Origin: Tahibacter harae
Lineage (GTDB): Bacteria > Pseudomonadota > Gammaproteobacteria > Xanthomonadales > Rhodanobacteraceae
Length of the DNA: 64,000 nt
Reading direction: 5' to 3'
Assembly (NCBI RefSeq): GCF_024437735.1
Contig: NZ_JANFQO010000002.1
Coordinates: forward strand, 186,001 to 250,000
The position numbers were made by a program, and so were the translations under genes. This document shows positions 7,516 to 16,071 of the stretch, piece by piece; within the stretch, counting starts at the first letter, position 1, and every line of letters starts with the position of its first letter. Under the pieces are notes generated by a model. The model worked only from the letters and a program-made list of their open reading frames with translations, did no database searches and was not told where the DNA came from.

Positions 7516-9944
7516 TCAGGTGGTGCGCAATGCCGCGTTCGGATCCAGGCGGCTGGCCCGGGCCGCCGGCAGCCAGCAGGCGGCCAGCGAGACGGCCAGG
7601 AACAGGAAGGTCACCAGGACAAAGGTGAACACGTCGGAAGACGAGATGCCGTAGATCAGGCTGGCCAGCAGGCGGCCCAGCAGCAGGCTGCCGACCATGC
7701 CCAGCACCAGGCCGACCGCCACCAGCACCAGGCCCTGGCCCAGGATCATGCGGCGCACGGCGTGCGGTTCGGCGCCCAGGGCCATGCGGATGCCCAGCTC
7801 CTTGGTGCGCTGGCTCACGGTGAAGGCCAGCAGGCCGCTGACGCCGACCATGGAAATCGTCAGGGCGAGGAACGAGAACAGGCTGAGCACCTGCGACAGC
7901 ATGCGCGGCGTGCTCAGGGTGTCGGACATCACCCGCGCCAGCGTGGTGACCTTGGTCACCGGCTGGTTGGCGTCGACGCGCGCGACGGCGGCCTTGACCA
8001 AAGCGCTGACCTTGTTCGGCGCGGCCTTGGTCCTGAGCAGCACGTTGACGCTCTGGCTCGGACTCTGCGCATAGGACACGTAGTACTCGTCGATCGGCGG
8101 CTTGTCGAAGCCGGCGCCCTTGATGTTCTGCACCACGCCGACGACGGTGAGCCAGGTCTTGCCCTGGTCGGGCGAGATGCGCTTGTTGAGCGGGCTTTCG
8201 CCGGGCCAGTACTTCTCCGCCATGGCGCGGCTGAGTACGGCCACGGGCGTGGCGTTCTCGTCGTCGCTGTCGCTGATGTAGCGGCCGGCGACCAGCGGAA
8301 TGCCGAGCAGCTCGAAATAGTTGCCGCTGACGGTACGGAAATTCACCCGCTTGCCGCCGCCGGCGTCCGCGGCGCGGTCGTCGAAGCTGATTACCGCCGT
8401 GCCCAGCGATACGCCGATGCCGCTGCCGAAAGGATAGGCCGTGGTGAACGCGACGCCCTGCACCTCGGGCGAGCCTGACAGGCCGTTGCGCAGCTCGCGC
8501 ACGAAATTGCGGATCGCACCCGGATCGTACTTGTTCCAGTCCAGGGGGATCGTTGCGATGGCGATATCGTCGCTCCTGAAACCCGGATCGATACGCTGCA
8601 GCGCCACGAAGCTGCGGATCATCAGGCCGGCGCCGGTGACCAGCATGAAGGCAATCGCGATCTGGCCGACGATGAGCAGCTTGCGCACCTTCTGCCGCTG
8701 CCGGCTCAAGGTCGCATGGGCGCCGCCTTCCTTGAGCGCGGTGACGATGTCCTGCTTGCCGAATACCGGTGCCAGGCCGACGATCAGGCCGGTCGCGACC
8801 GAGACCACCAGGTTGAACGCCAGGGCCTGGCCGTCGATGGAAACCTCGCTGGCGCGGCTGGTGAACGTGGCCGCGAAGGAAGTCAGCAGGTCCAGGCTGA
8901 AGTACGCCAGCAGCAGGCCGCCGGCACCGCCGGCCAGAGCCAGCATCATGCTTTCCACCAGCAGCTTCTTGGCGATGTCGATGCGGTCGGCGCCCAGCGC
9001 CGCGCGCACGGCCAGCTCCTTCTGCCGGCGCGACTGCTGCGCCAGGGTCAGGTTGACCACGTTGGTGCAGGTGATGAACAGCACCAGCAGGCTGGCTGCG
9101 AGCAGCAGCAGCAGCGAGGGCCGGATATCCTTGGTCAGCTCGTTCTGCAGCGACAGCACCTTCACGCCGAACCCGGCTTCGGCCGGATAGTCGGCCGGAT
9201 AAGTGGAATGCAGGCGCTTGGCGACCATGTCGAGGTCGCTGCCGGCCTGCTGCAGGCTGACGCCGGGCTTGGTGCGGCCGTACATGCTCATCATGCGCGA
9301 GCTGCGCGTGTTGATGAACTCCGCGTCGCCGCGGGTCGGACAGCCCGAGGTCGGCATGTAGATGTCGTTGACCTCCGGGAACTGCGGCATGCGCGGCAGC
9401 ACGCCGACGACGCGGTTGGCCTTGCCGTTCATTTCAAGCGTCTTGCCGACCACGTCCGGATCGGCGCTGAAATGGCTGTTCCAGAACTCGTGGCTGAGTA
9501 TCACCACGGGCTCGGCGCCGACCGCGTCGTCGCTGGCGACGAAGCTGCGCCCCAGCGCCGGCTTGACGCCGAGGAAATCGAAATAGTTGGCCGAGACGAT
9601 GCCGGACTTCACCAGCGCCGGCGACTGCCCGGCGATGAAGAAGTACATGAAGTGATATTCGATCACGTCTTCCAGCGAGCGGTTCTGCTCGCGGAAGTCC
9701 TTCACGTCCAGGGCCGAGGCACCGGTGTTGTCCACGCCGGCCTTGATCGCGGTCTGGCGGATCTCGACGATGTCGCCGCCGCGCTTGAACGGCAGCTCCT
9801 TGAACAGCACGCCGTTGACCAGCGAGAAGATCGACGTGTTGACGCCGATGCCGAAGGCCAGGGTGAGAATGATGATGAGCGTGGATCCGGGCTGCGCCAG
9901 CAGGCGCCGGAACGCATAGCCCATGTCGCGGATGAGGGCTTCCA

Positions 9945-9945
<1 letters not shown>
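7516..9945 (-). CDS. ABC transporter permease, MacB/FtsX type with duplicated core
   Basis: This 809-residue membrane protein has one N-terminal helix (about 20-42), a MacB-like periplasmic domain, three helices with a FtsX motif (QKELAVRAALGA), one more helix near 425, a second periplasmic domain, and three C-terminal helices with a second FtsX motif (TKELGIRMALGAEP). This eight-helix two-FtsX layout is that of the duplicated permeases common in Acidobacteria and Xanthomonadales. With the ATPase encoded just upstream (stop and start overlap as TGATG) and the adaptor before that, it should form a MacAB-like system exporting the finished compound or giving self-protection. An outer-membrane TolC partner is not in the window. 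Confidence 0.9.
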
Positions 9946-10652
<707 letters not shown>

Positions 10653-10748
10653 GGTGGTGTGCTCGCAAAGAAGTCGGCCACGCCGGCGGCCGGACATGAA
10701 TGAATTTTTCCCGCGGAATTCAACCCGGCCGCGCGCCGGTCCCTGTGG

Positions 10749-11996
10749 TCACTTGAGCTGGAATTTTTCGACGCCGGACAGCTCCGACACGTCGGAAAGC
10801 ACGATGCGGTTGCCCTCCAGCAGGCCGCCGACGACTTCCACCGTGGAAGAGGAGGTACGCCCCAGCTGCACCTCGGTCAGCGTAGCCACGCCGGAATCGT
10901 CCACCTTGAACAGCCTGACCTGCGCGTTTTCCTGGGCCTGGGCCGGCTTGGCGATGTAGAGCACATCCTTGAGGCGGTCGATCTCGATGGTGCCGTTGAC
11001 GCGCAGGTTGGTGCGCGCACCCTGCGGCAGCTCCCCGTCGAAGGTCACGTCCACGATGACCGTGCCGTTGATCACCGAGGGGTCCACGCGCGCGACCGTG
11101 CCGGCCTCGGTACGGTTACCGACGTCGATGGCAACCTTCTGCCCGACCACGACCTCGCGCGCCTGGCTTTCGATGACGCGGATCTCGGCCTTGAGGCGGT
11201 CCTGCCGCGCGACCAGCGCGAGGATCTCGCCCTGGTCCACGCCCTGCCCTTCCTTGACCCGTATCTCCTGCACGATGCCCTCGATGCCGGCCTTCACCGC
11301 CAGCGACTGCACCAGCTTTTCCTGCAATTCCATCTGGCGCTGCAGCAGCGAGATCTCCGCCGCCTTGGCACTGCGCTCGGACGCATTGAGCTGCGGGATG
11401 GCCTGCTCGCGCTTGATCTCGATTTCGAGCTGGGTCTTGAGCTGCTCGGCGGTGAGCTTGGATTTCTTGTGCTGCAGCTCCGAGACAATGAAATCCTTGA
11501 TCAGCTTGGATTCGTACTCGACCTGCAACTTGGCCGCCTCGTACTGCGAACGCACCGTGGCGACCTGGGATTCCTGGTTGAGCAGGTTGTCATTGAGGCG
11601 CTCTTTCAGCGCCTCCAGTTCCGCCAGCGCGACCTGCAGCTTGAGCTTGGCCTCGTCGTACTGCTGCATGATCAGCGGATTGCTCAGCTGCAACAGCACC
11701 GTGTCGGGCTTGACCACGCTGCCGGGCTGGATCAGCACGCGCTCGACCTGGGCCTTGGGCAGGATCGACGGTATCAGGCGGTTCTCCACCGCGACCAGCA
11801 CGCCGGGGCCGCTGATCTTGCGGATCATTTCGCCGCGCTTGACGGTATCGATCAGCACCGAGTCCGAGGTGACCTTGGGCAGGGCCGGCGCCATCTGCCA
11901 GATGCCCAGGATGCCGGCCGCGGCCAGCGCGCCGAGGCCGATGAACTTCTTGTTGTTGCCCCAGCGCTTGCGGGCAGGTTCGCGCATTACGTCCAT
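10749..11996 (-). CDS. Periplasmic adaptor (MacA/HlyD family)
   Basis: The 415-residue protein has one N-terminal membrane anchor (about 17-38), then a lipoyl-like half-motif, and a long coiled coil (about 105-215, heptad-rich with ALKERLNDNLLNQE and ELQEKLVQS). A second lipoyl half (VKAGIEGIVQEIRVKEGQGVDQGE) and beta-barrel domains follow. This is the standard order for MacA/HlyD membrane-fusion proteins that link an inner-membrane ABC pump to an outer-membrane channel. ATG at 11996 has AAGAG upstream; the frame remains open far upstream but there overlaps the KASIII-like gene. It is 96 bp before the ATPase. Confidence 0.9.
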   Translation of the reverse strand: MDVMREPARKRWGNNKKFIGLGALAAAGILGIWQMAPALPKVTSDSVLIDTVKRGEMIRKISGPGVLVAVENRLIPSILPKAQVERVLIQPGSVVKPDTVLLQLSNPLIMQQYDEAKLKLQVALAELEALKERLNDNLLNQESQVATVRSQYEAAKLQVEYESKLIKDFIVSELQHKKSKLTAEQLKTQLEIEIKREQAIPQLNASERSAKAAEISLLQRQMELQEKLVQSLAVKAGIEGIVQEIRVKEGQGVDQGEILALVARQDRLKAEIRVIESQAREVVVGQKVAIDVGNRTEAGTVARVDPSVINGTVIVDVTFDGELPQGARTNLRVNGTIEIDRLKDVLYIAKPAQAQENAQVRLFKVDDSGVATLTEVQLGRTSSSTVEVVGGLLEGNRIVLSDVSELSGVEKFQLK

Positions 11997-12052
11997 ACGA
12001 AACGCTCTTGATGAATTGAATTGCAAAGATCCCGGCCGCGGCCGGGACATAG

Positions 12053-13042
12053 CTACCAGTCCTGCACGATCTCCGCCGCCGCGCTGCCGTGCCGCACCGC
12101 CGGCACGCCGGCCTGCTCGACCAGCATGCTGGCGAGGAAGCCCGGCGCATATGCCTGCAACAGGTAGAGTCCGGACGCCGCCGGCACGGCCGCGCCGGCC
12201 AGGAAACCGGAAAAGTTGATCAGCGGATCGCCGCACAGGCAGTGGCCGATCTCCGGCGAGAGATCGGTGTAGAGCTGGTCCTCGGCCAGGCCCAGCGTGG
12301 CCGCGTTGAACTTGGCCAGCGGCCTGAAGAAATTGGTCGCGAACACCTTGCGCACGTTGGCCAGGGCGACGCCGCCCTGGGCCAGCACGTCGCCGGTCAC
12401 CTTGCCCAGCAGCGCGCGGCGGCTGGCGAAGTCGTCGCCACCGCGCATGCCGGCGAGGTCGGAACGGTGGGCATAGCCGCGAATGCGGAATTCCAGCGGC
12501 AGCTCGGCCGAGACCACGCAGGCTACGGCCGCATCGCTGATCACGCCGAAGGACTGGATGCGCTGGGCCTCGCTGCGTGCCTTGTCGTAGCAGACCACCA
12601 GCACATTGCGGAAGGCGCCGCCGGCGACATAGCGCCGCGCCATGTCGATGGCCGAGAGCAGGCTGGTGCATTCCTGCGAGGTGACGGTCATGGGCAGCGC
12701 GGCATCGAGGCCGCACTGATGCAGCAATTCGGGGATCAGCTTGCGCGCGGCGAGGTAGTCCACGTCCGCCGCGGCGATGATGAACAGGTCCACATCGGCG
12801 GCGGCGAGGCCCGTATCGGCCAGCGAGGCGGCGATGGCGCGGCAGATCGGCTGTTCCGCCGGCTCGGTGCATTCATGGAAATGGCCGTAGCCCAGCAGGG
12901 CCGGGTTCATCGGCAGCTTCTGCGCGCGGAACTGCGCGGCGGCGTCCTCTATCGATTCGACCGCGCGCTTGCGGTCGCCGAGTTCGATGCGTATGCCGCC
13001 CCAGCCCGGAGCCCTGTCGACCTGTGCGTCTGCCATGACCAT
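12053..13042 (-). CDS. KASIII-like (FabH-fold) protein with altered active site
   Basis: The 329-residue protein has the thiolase fold pattern of 3-oxoacyl-ACP synthase III. A candidate nucleophile, Cys125 in SQECTSLL, lies where FabH has its Cys. The FabH His (HQAN motif) is replaced at FATNFFRPL (234-241), and the FabH Asn is replaced by Asp272 in LCGDPLINF. Loss of these two decarboxylation residues argues against normal chain-initiating condensation. KASIII relatives lacking them can act as acyl transferases, as CerJ does in ester formation. Start ATG at 13042 (another at 13036) has GGTGGGA upstream. It is the first gene after the putative promoter at 13413-13442. Fold call good; reaction unknown. 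Confidence 0.75.
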   Translation of the reverse strand: MVMADAQVDRAPGWGGIRIELGDRKRAVESIEDAAAQFRAQKLPMNPALLGYGHFHECTEPAEQPICRAIAASLADTGLAAADVDLFIIAAADVDYLAARKLIPELLHQCGLDAALPMTVTSQECTSLLSAIDMARRYVAGGAFRNVLVVCYDKARSEAQRIQSFGVISDAAVACVVSAELPLEFRIRGYAHRSDLAGMRGGDDFASRRALLGKVTGDVLAQGGVALANVRKVFATNFFRPLAKFNAATLGLAEDQLYTDLSPEIGHCLCGDPLINFSGFLAGAAVPAASGLYLLQAYAPGFLASMLVEQAGVPAVRHGSAAAEIVQDW

Positions 13043-13269
13043 CACTCGTCCCACCGCCTTTCGTCGCGAGAGCCACTTCCTGCGACCGCTGCCGGATGCC
13101 GGCACACGCAGGCAAGAGCGCGGTCGCGCAGGCCCGGCACGCAGGCGCGCCGCAGCACGAGCGCGGCGCCGCTGGCGCCGGAGACGGCCGTTGCTTGTTG
13201 CCCGTATGCGGCAGGACGCGCCCCCCGGCGCCATCGTGCCCGGACCTTGCCGCAAATCCCTTCCCGCCT

Positions 13270-13290
13270 GCCGCCGGCGCTGCCGGCGGC
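13270..13290 (-). other. Leader hairpin
   Basis: GCCGCCGGC and GCCGGCGGC form a perfect 9-bp stem with a 3-base loop, between the putative promoter and the KASIII-like start. It could affect read-through or mRNA stability, or be chance in GC-rich DNA. Confidence 0.3.
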
Positions 13291-13412
13291 GCTCCGTGCC
13301 GGCCGCACCGGCCGCCGTTCGCGGTGGCGAGCGGAAGCGGAGTCGGCGGCTACGAAATTGCAAAATTTGGATTGCGTGCCGGATAAAACAAAATGAGCTA
13401 ATCCGACAAACG

Positions 13413-13442
13413 AGTATAAGGATTTTTCCATACCAGGTTCAA
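13413..13442 (-). promoter_or_regulatory. Putative sigma-70 promoter for the second unit
   Basis: On the minus strand TTGAAC (13442-13437) and TATACT (13418-13413) are 18 bases apart. These match the -35 and -10 consensus at four of six and five of six positions, inside an AT-rich island. It would start a transcript with a leader of about 370 bases ahead of the KASIII-like gene and the exporter genes. Confidence 0.5.
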
Positions 13443-13486
13443 TTGAAATCTAGTGTGCCTTGGGAATGCTGCAAAACGATAAACCC

Positions 13487-13524
13487 GCGCCCCGGGCCGC
13501 CCGGAACCGCAGCGGCCGGGGCGC
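13487..13524 (-). terminator. Putative terminator after the diiron-oxidase gene
   Basis: GCGCCCCGG (13487-13495) and CCGGGGCGC (13516-13524) make a 9-bp stem, extendable inward by CCGC/GCGG with a bulge, starting six bases after the stop at 13531. In the transcript it is followed by GGGUUUAUCGUUUU, a modest U-rich tail. It plausibly ends the long NRPS unit. Confidence 0.45.
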
Positions 13525-13530
13525 GCCGGA

Positions 13531-14796
13531 TCAGACGCCGCAGGCCTCGGCCACGCCGTCGTACATGCCGTAGAACAGGTCGCAGGTGCGGCGCACGGCC
13601 TCCAGCGCCTCCTGCTGCATCTTGACCGTGTCGCAGATATGTGCCACCAGGCTGATGCCTTCCTTCACGTGGCCGACGTCTTCCTTCTGGTGCACGGAGA
13701 AGAACTGCAGGTCCGTCTCGGTCAGGTTGTACAGGCGCGGCAGCAGGTCGTGGCGCGCTTCGCCCGCGGCGGTTTCGAGGTTCTGCCCTTCGCTGGCGAT
13801 CATCACGGCGGCCGCGCCCATGTGGAAGGTGCGGCGGTCGCGTACCAGGTCCATGCGGTAATCGATCAGTTCCCGGGTCCGCGGCAGGGCGACGGCGCGG
13901 TCGCGCTCGGCGTCGCTGATGCCGATGGCGCGGATGAAGTTCTCCATCAGCGTGACGTGGTTGTCGGTCTTGGAGAAGCGGCCGGTCTCCTCCTCGAACA
14001 TGTTGAACAGCAGGCGGCGCTTGTGCTTGCCGCGCGGGCAGTGGTGGTAGAGGGTCTCGATGTATTCGAGGAAATGCTTGGTCAGCTGGTAACCCTGCAG
14101 GGTCATGAAACGCAGCAGATCCCACTTGGGCTCGTCGGCGAGCAGGGTCTTGACCAGCGGATGGGTCAGCGTGATGCGGCTTTCCAGTTCCTCGCGCAGC
14201 TTCAGGCGGAATTCCTCGTTCGGCAGGAAGCGCGGTGCCGGCTGCGGCGCGGCAGGCGGTGCGCTCAGGCGCTGCTTGAGTTCGGCCGTGGGCTGGTACA
14301 TGAACACGCCCGGGTGCGAGACACCGTCGACCCGGGCGTAGTCGCCGAGCACGCCGTAGGGCTTGAAGCCTATGCTGCTCCAGATCTGGTGCGGCACCGA
14401 GTTCTCGCGCACGTCCAGCGTGATCAGGTCGTGGCCTTCGCGCTCGCAGTGCTCGGCGATGCTCAGGAACGCGGTCTTCATCAGGCCGCTCTTCTGGAAA
14501 TCCGAGCGGATGATTCCCTTGGACAGATTGGCGATGTGCTTGCAGTTGGGCATCTCGCTCGCCGACAGAATGGCCATGCCGACCAGATCGTCCTCCTTGC
14601 GGATCGCAAACAGCGAGATTGCGTTCTTGTCCAGCGAATCGCGCAGCGCATCGACAACCTTGCCGCCCGCCTCCTCGTCCAGCGGCGCGGTGTAGCCGAT
14701 CACCGTGGTGGACTTGATCGCATCGTTGTACAGCGCGACCACACCGGCGCCGAGCTTGGCGTCGATGGACTTGGGCCAACTGAATTCAACATTCAT
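13531..14796 (-). CDS. GNAT acyltransferase / heme-oxygenase-like diiron oxidase fusion
   Basis: The 421-residue protein has two parts. Residues 1-170 resemble a GNAT N-acyltransferase (LFAIRKEDDLVGMAILS; LDVRENSVPHQIWSSIGFKPYG). Residues 190-421 resemble the helical heme-oxygenase-like diiron oxidases (HDO; UndA, BesC, CADD, SznF). Candidate metal ligands are Glu269/270 (NMFEEETG), His280 (DNHVTL), Glu336 (ASEGQ), and His369, Asp373 and His376 in the signature HxxxDxxH. HDOs use O2 to cleave C-C bonds, hydroxylate N, or form alkenes or aldehydes. The gene overlaps the amidohydrolase gene by 11 bases and sits with a ligase and an ACP, so a carrier-bound or small acid substrate is likely. The fusion could acylate and oxidise the same amine, but this is inference. 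Confidence 0.8.
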   Translation of the reverse strand: MNVEFSWPKSIDAKLGAGVVALYNDAIKSTTVIGYTAPLDEEAGGKVVDALRDSLDKNAISLFAIRKEDDLVGMAILSASEMPNCKHIANLSKGIIRSDFQKSGLMKTAFLSIAEHCEREGHDLITLDVRENSVPHQIWSSIGFKPYGVLGDYARVDGVSHPGVFMYQPTAELKQRLSAPPAAPQPAPRFLPNEEFRLKLREELESRITLTHPLVKTLLADEPKWDLLRFMTLQGYQLTKHFLEYIETLYHHCPRGKHKRRLLFNMFEEETGRFSKTDNHVTLMENFIRAIGISDAERDRAVALPRTRELIDYRMDLVRDRRTFHMGAAAVMIASEGQNLETAAGEARHDLLPRLYNLTETDLQFFSVHQKEDVGHVKEGISLVAHICDTVKMQQEALEAVRRTCDLFYGMYDGVAEACGV

Positions 14797-15793
14797 TGCT
14801 TGCTATCTCCCTAGCGTTGGTTTCGTGTCGTGCGGCCTTGGCCGTTGAAACAGGGTGCTGCGCCCGCGCCGGCAGCAGGCTTTCGATGGTGCCGGCGAGG
14901 ATGGCCTCGACCGCCGGGCGCGGCAGCCGCGCCAGCGGACCGCCCTCCTCCAGCAGCCCCGCGGTCATGGCCTTGAGATCGTCCTTCATGGAAAACACCG
15001 GCCAGTCGCTGCCGAAGATGATCTTGTGGTTGATGCCCTGGGCGAACAGGTCGGCCAGGTGCGCGCGCCAGCCGCCGGGTGCCATCACCGCGGGAAAGCC
15101 GGAAATGTCCAGGTACACGTTCGGCCGGTAGTTGCACATCAGCTTGGCCTGCTCGACGAAGTTCACGCCGCCGTGGGCCAGGATGAAGTTGACCGCGGGG
15201 AAGCGCCGCGCGGCGCCGTCGATAAGGCTGGGGGCGGCGGTGTCGAACTGCAGCGTCGGCGTGGTCGGCCCGGTATGCAGCAATACCGGCAGGCCCTTCG
15301 CGGCGCAGATCTCATACAGCGGGAACAGCACGGCGTCGCTGGGCGAATAGCCGCAGGGCGGGTAGATCTTGAGCCCTTCGAAACCGTACTCGTCCACCGC
15401 CTTTTCGAAGTAGTCGCAGCCCTGCCGGCCCCAGCGCGGATCCACGCCGAGGAAGACATGAAAGCGCCCCGGATGACGCGCGCGCACGGCGGCATGCTGC
15501 CGCGCCACGTCCTCGTAGCTGTACTGGGCGTCGAACACGTGGCTGAAATCCGGCGCCAGCAGCACAGTGCGTTCTATGCTCGCCTCGTCCATCTTGGCCA
15601 CCAGCTTGTCCGCATCGTGATCCTCGTACTGCGAGATCAGCATGCGGGTGAGCTTGTCCAGATCCGGCGGCGGCGCATGGCGCGGCATCTTGCGCGCGAT
15701 GTTCTGCGCCACGCCGAGAAAGAAGCCGTGCGGTATGCAGCGGCTGGAGGCCAGATGGCAGTGACCGTCGATGACCCGCGGCAGCGGAACCAT
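14786..15793 (-). CDS. Amidohydrolase-2 family metal enzyme
   Basis: The 335-residue TIM-barrel protein carries the metal ligands of the amidohydrolase-2 family: His11 and His13 (DGHCHL), His173 (LLHTG), His207 (LAHGG) and Asp263 (GSDWP), with a GLKIYP strand between. The family includes decarboxylases (aminocarboxymuconate semialdehyde decarboxylase, gamma-resorcylate decarboxylase) as well as lactonases and hydrolases, and sequence alone does not decide between these. No signal peptide. It begins one base after the ACP stop and overlaps the diiron-oxidase gene by 11 bases. A step on the acid that is activated and loaded on that ACP, for example decarboxylation or ring opening, is a reasonable guess. 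Confidence 0.82.
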   Translation of the reverse strand: MVPLPRVIDGHCHLASSRCIPHGFFLGVAQNIARKMPRHAPPPDLDKLTRMLISQYEDHDADKLVAKMDEASIERTVLLAPDFSHVFDAQYSYEDVARQHAAVRARHPGRFHVFLGVDPRWGRQGCDYFEKAVDEYGFEGLKIYPPCGYSPSDAVLFPLYEICAAKGLPVLLHTGPTTPTLQFDTAAPSLIDGAARRFPAVNFILAHGGVNFVEQAKLMCNYRPNVYLDISGFPAVMAPGGWRAHLADLFAQGINHKIIFGSDWPVFSMKDDLKAMTAGLLEEGGPLARLPRPAVEAILAGTIESLLPARAQHPVSTAKAARHETNAREIASNEC

Positions 15794-15794
15794 C

Positions 15795-16067
15795 TCAGCG
15801 GCCAGCCCGCAGCGAACCGATGAAGCGCGCGGTGTCGCCCACGGTCTGCAGTTCGATCAGCGCCGGCATGTGCTGCTCCAGGCTGACGCCGAACTCCTGC
15901 TCGACCAGGGTCATCAGCATCAGCCGGTTGACCGATTCCAGGCCCAGGTCTTCCACGAAGCGCGAACCGGCCGAGATCGCGTACCCGGCGGGCAGGTCGT
16001 AGGCGACCTGCTGCACCAGGCCAATGAGCGCCGGCAGTTCCGCGGCGTTGTCTTGTATCGTCGTCAT
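15795..16067 (-). CDS. Free-standing acyl carrier protein
   Basis: The 90-residue protein is of normal ACP length, acidic and helical, with the phosphopantetheine site DLGLES (Ser45) at the start of helix II. It lies four bases after the acyl-ligase gene and one base before the amidohydrolase gene, so the three should be co-translated. It probably receives an acyl group from that ligase and presents it to the diiron oxidase or other enzymes before transfer to the assembly line. It is too distant from the fatty-acid synthase genes normally clustered with AcpP to be the primary ACP. Confidence 0.88.
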   Translation of the reverse strand: MTTIQDNAAELPALIGLVQQVAYDLPAGYAISAGSRFVEDLGLESVNRLMLMTLVEQEFGVSLEQHMPALIELQTVGDTARFIGSLRAGR

Positions 16068-16071
16068 GGAT

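Larger units (their letters stand above)
13043..13530 (-). promoter_or_regulatory. 488-bp gap dividing two transcription units
   Basis: This is the longest non-coding gap inside the cluster. It holds a hairpin after the diiron-oxidase gene (13487-13524), a sigma-70-like promoter facing the KASIII-like gene (13413-13442), and a strong hairpin in the leader (13270-13290). The piece 13380-13480 is clearly AT-richer than its surroundings. No gene is supported in it. Confidence 0.55.
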
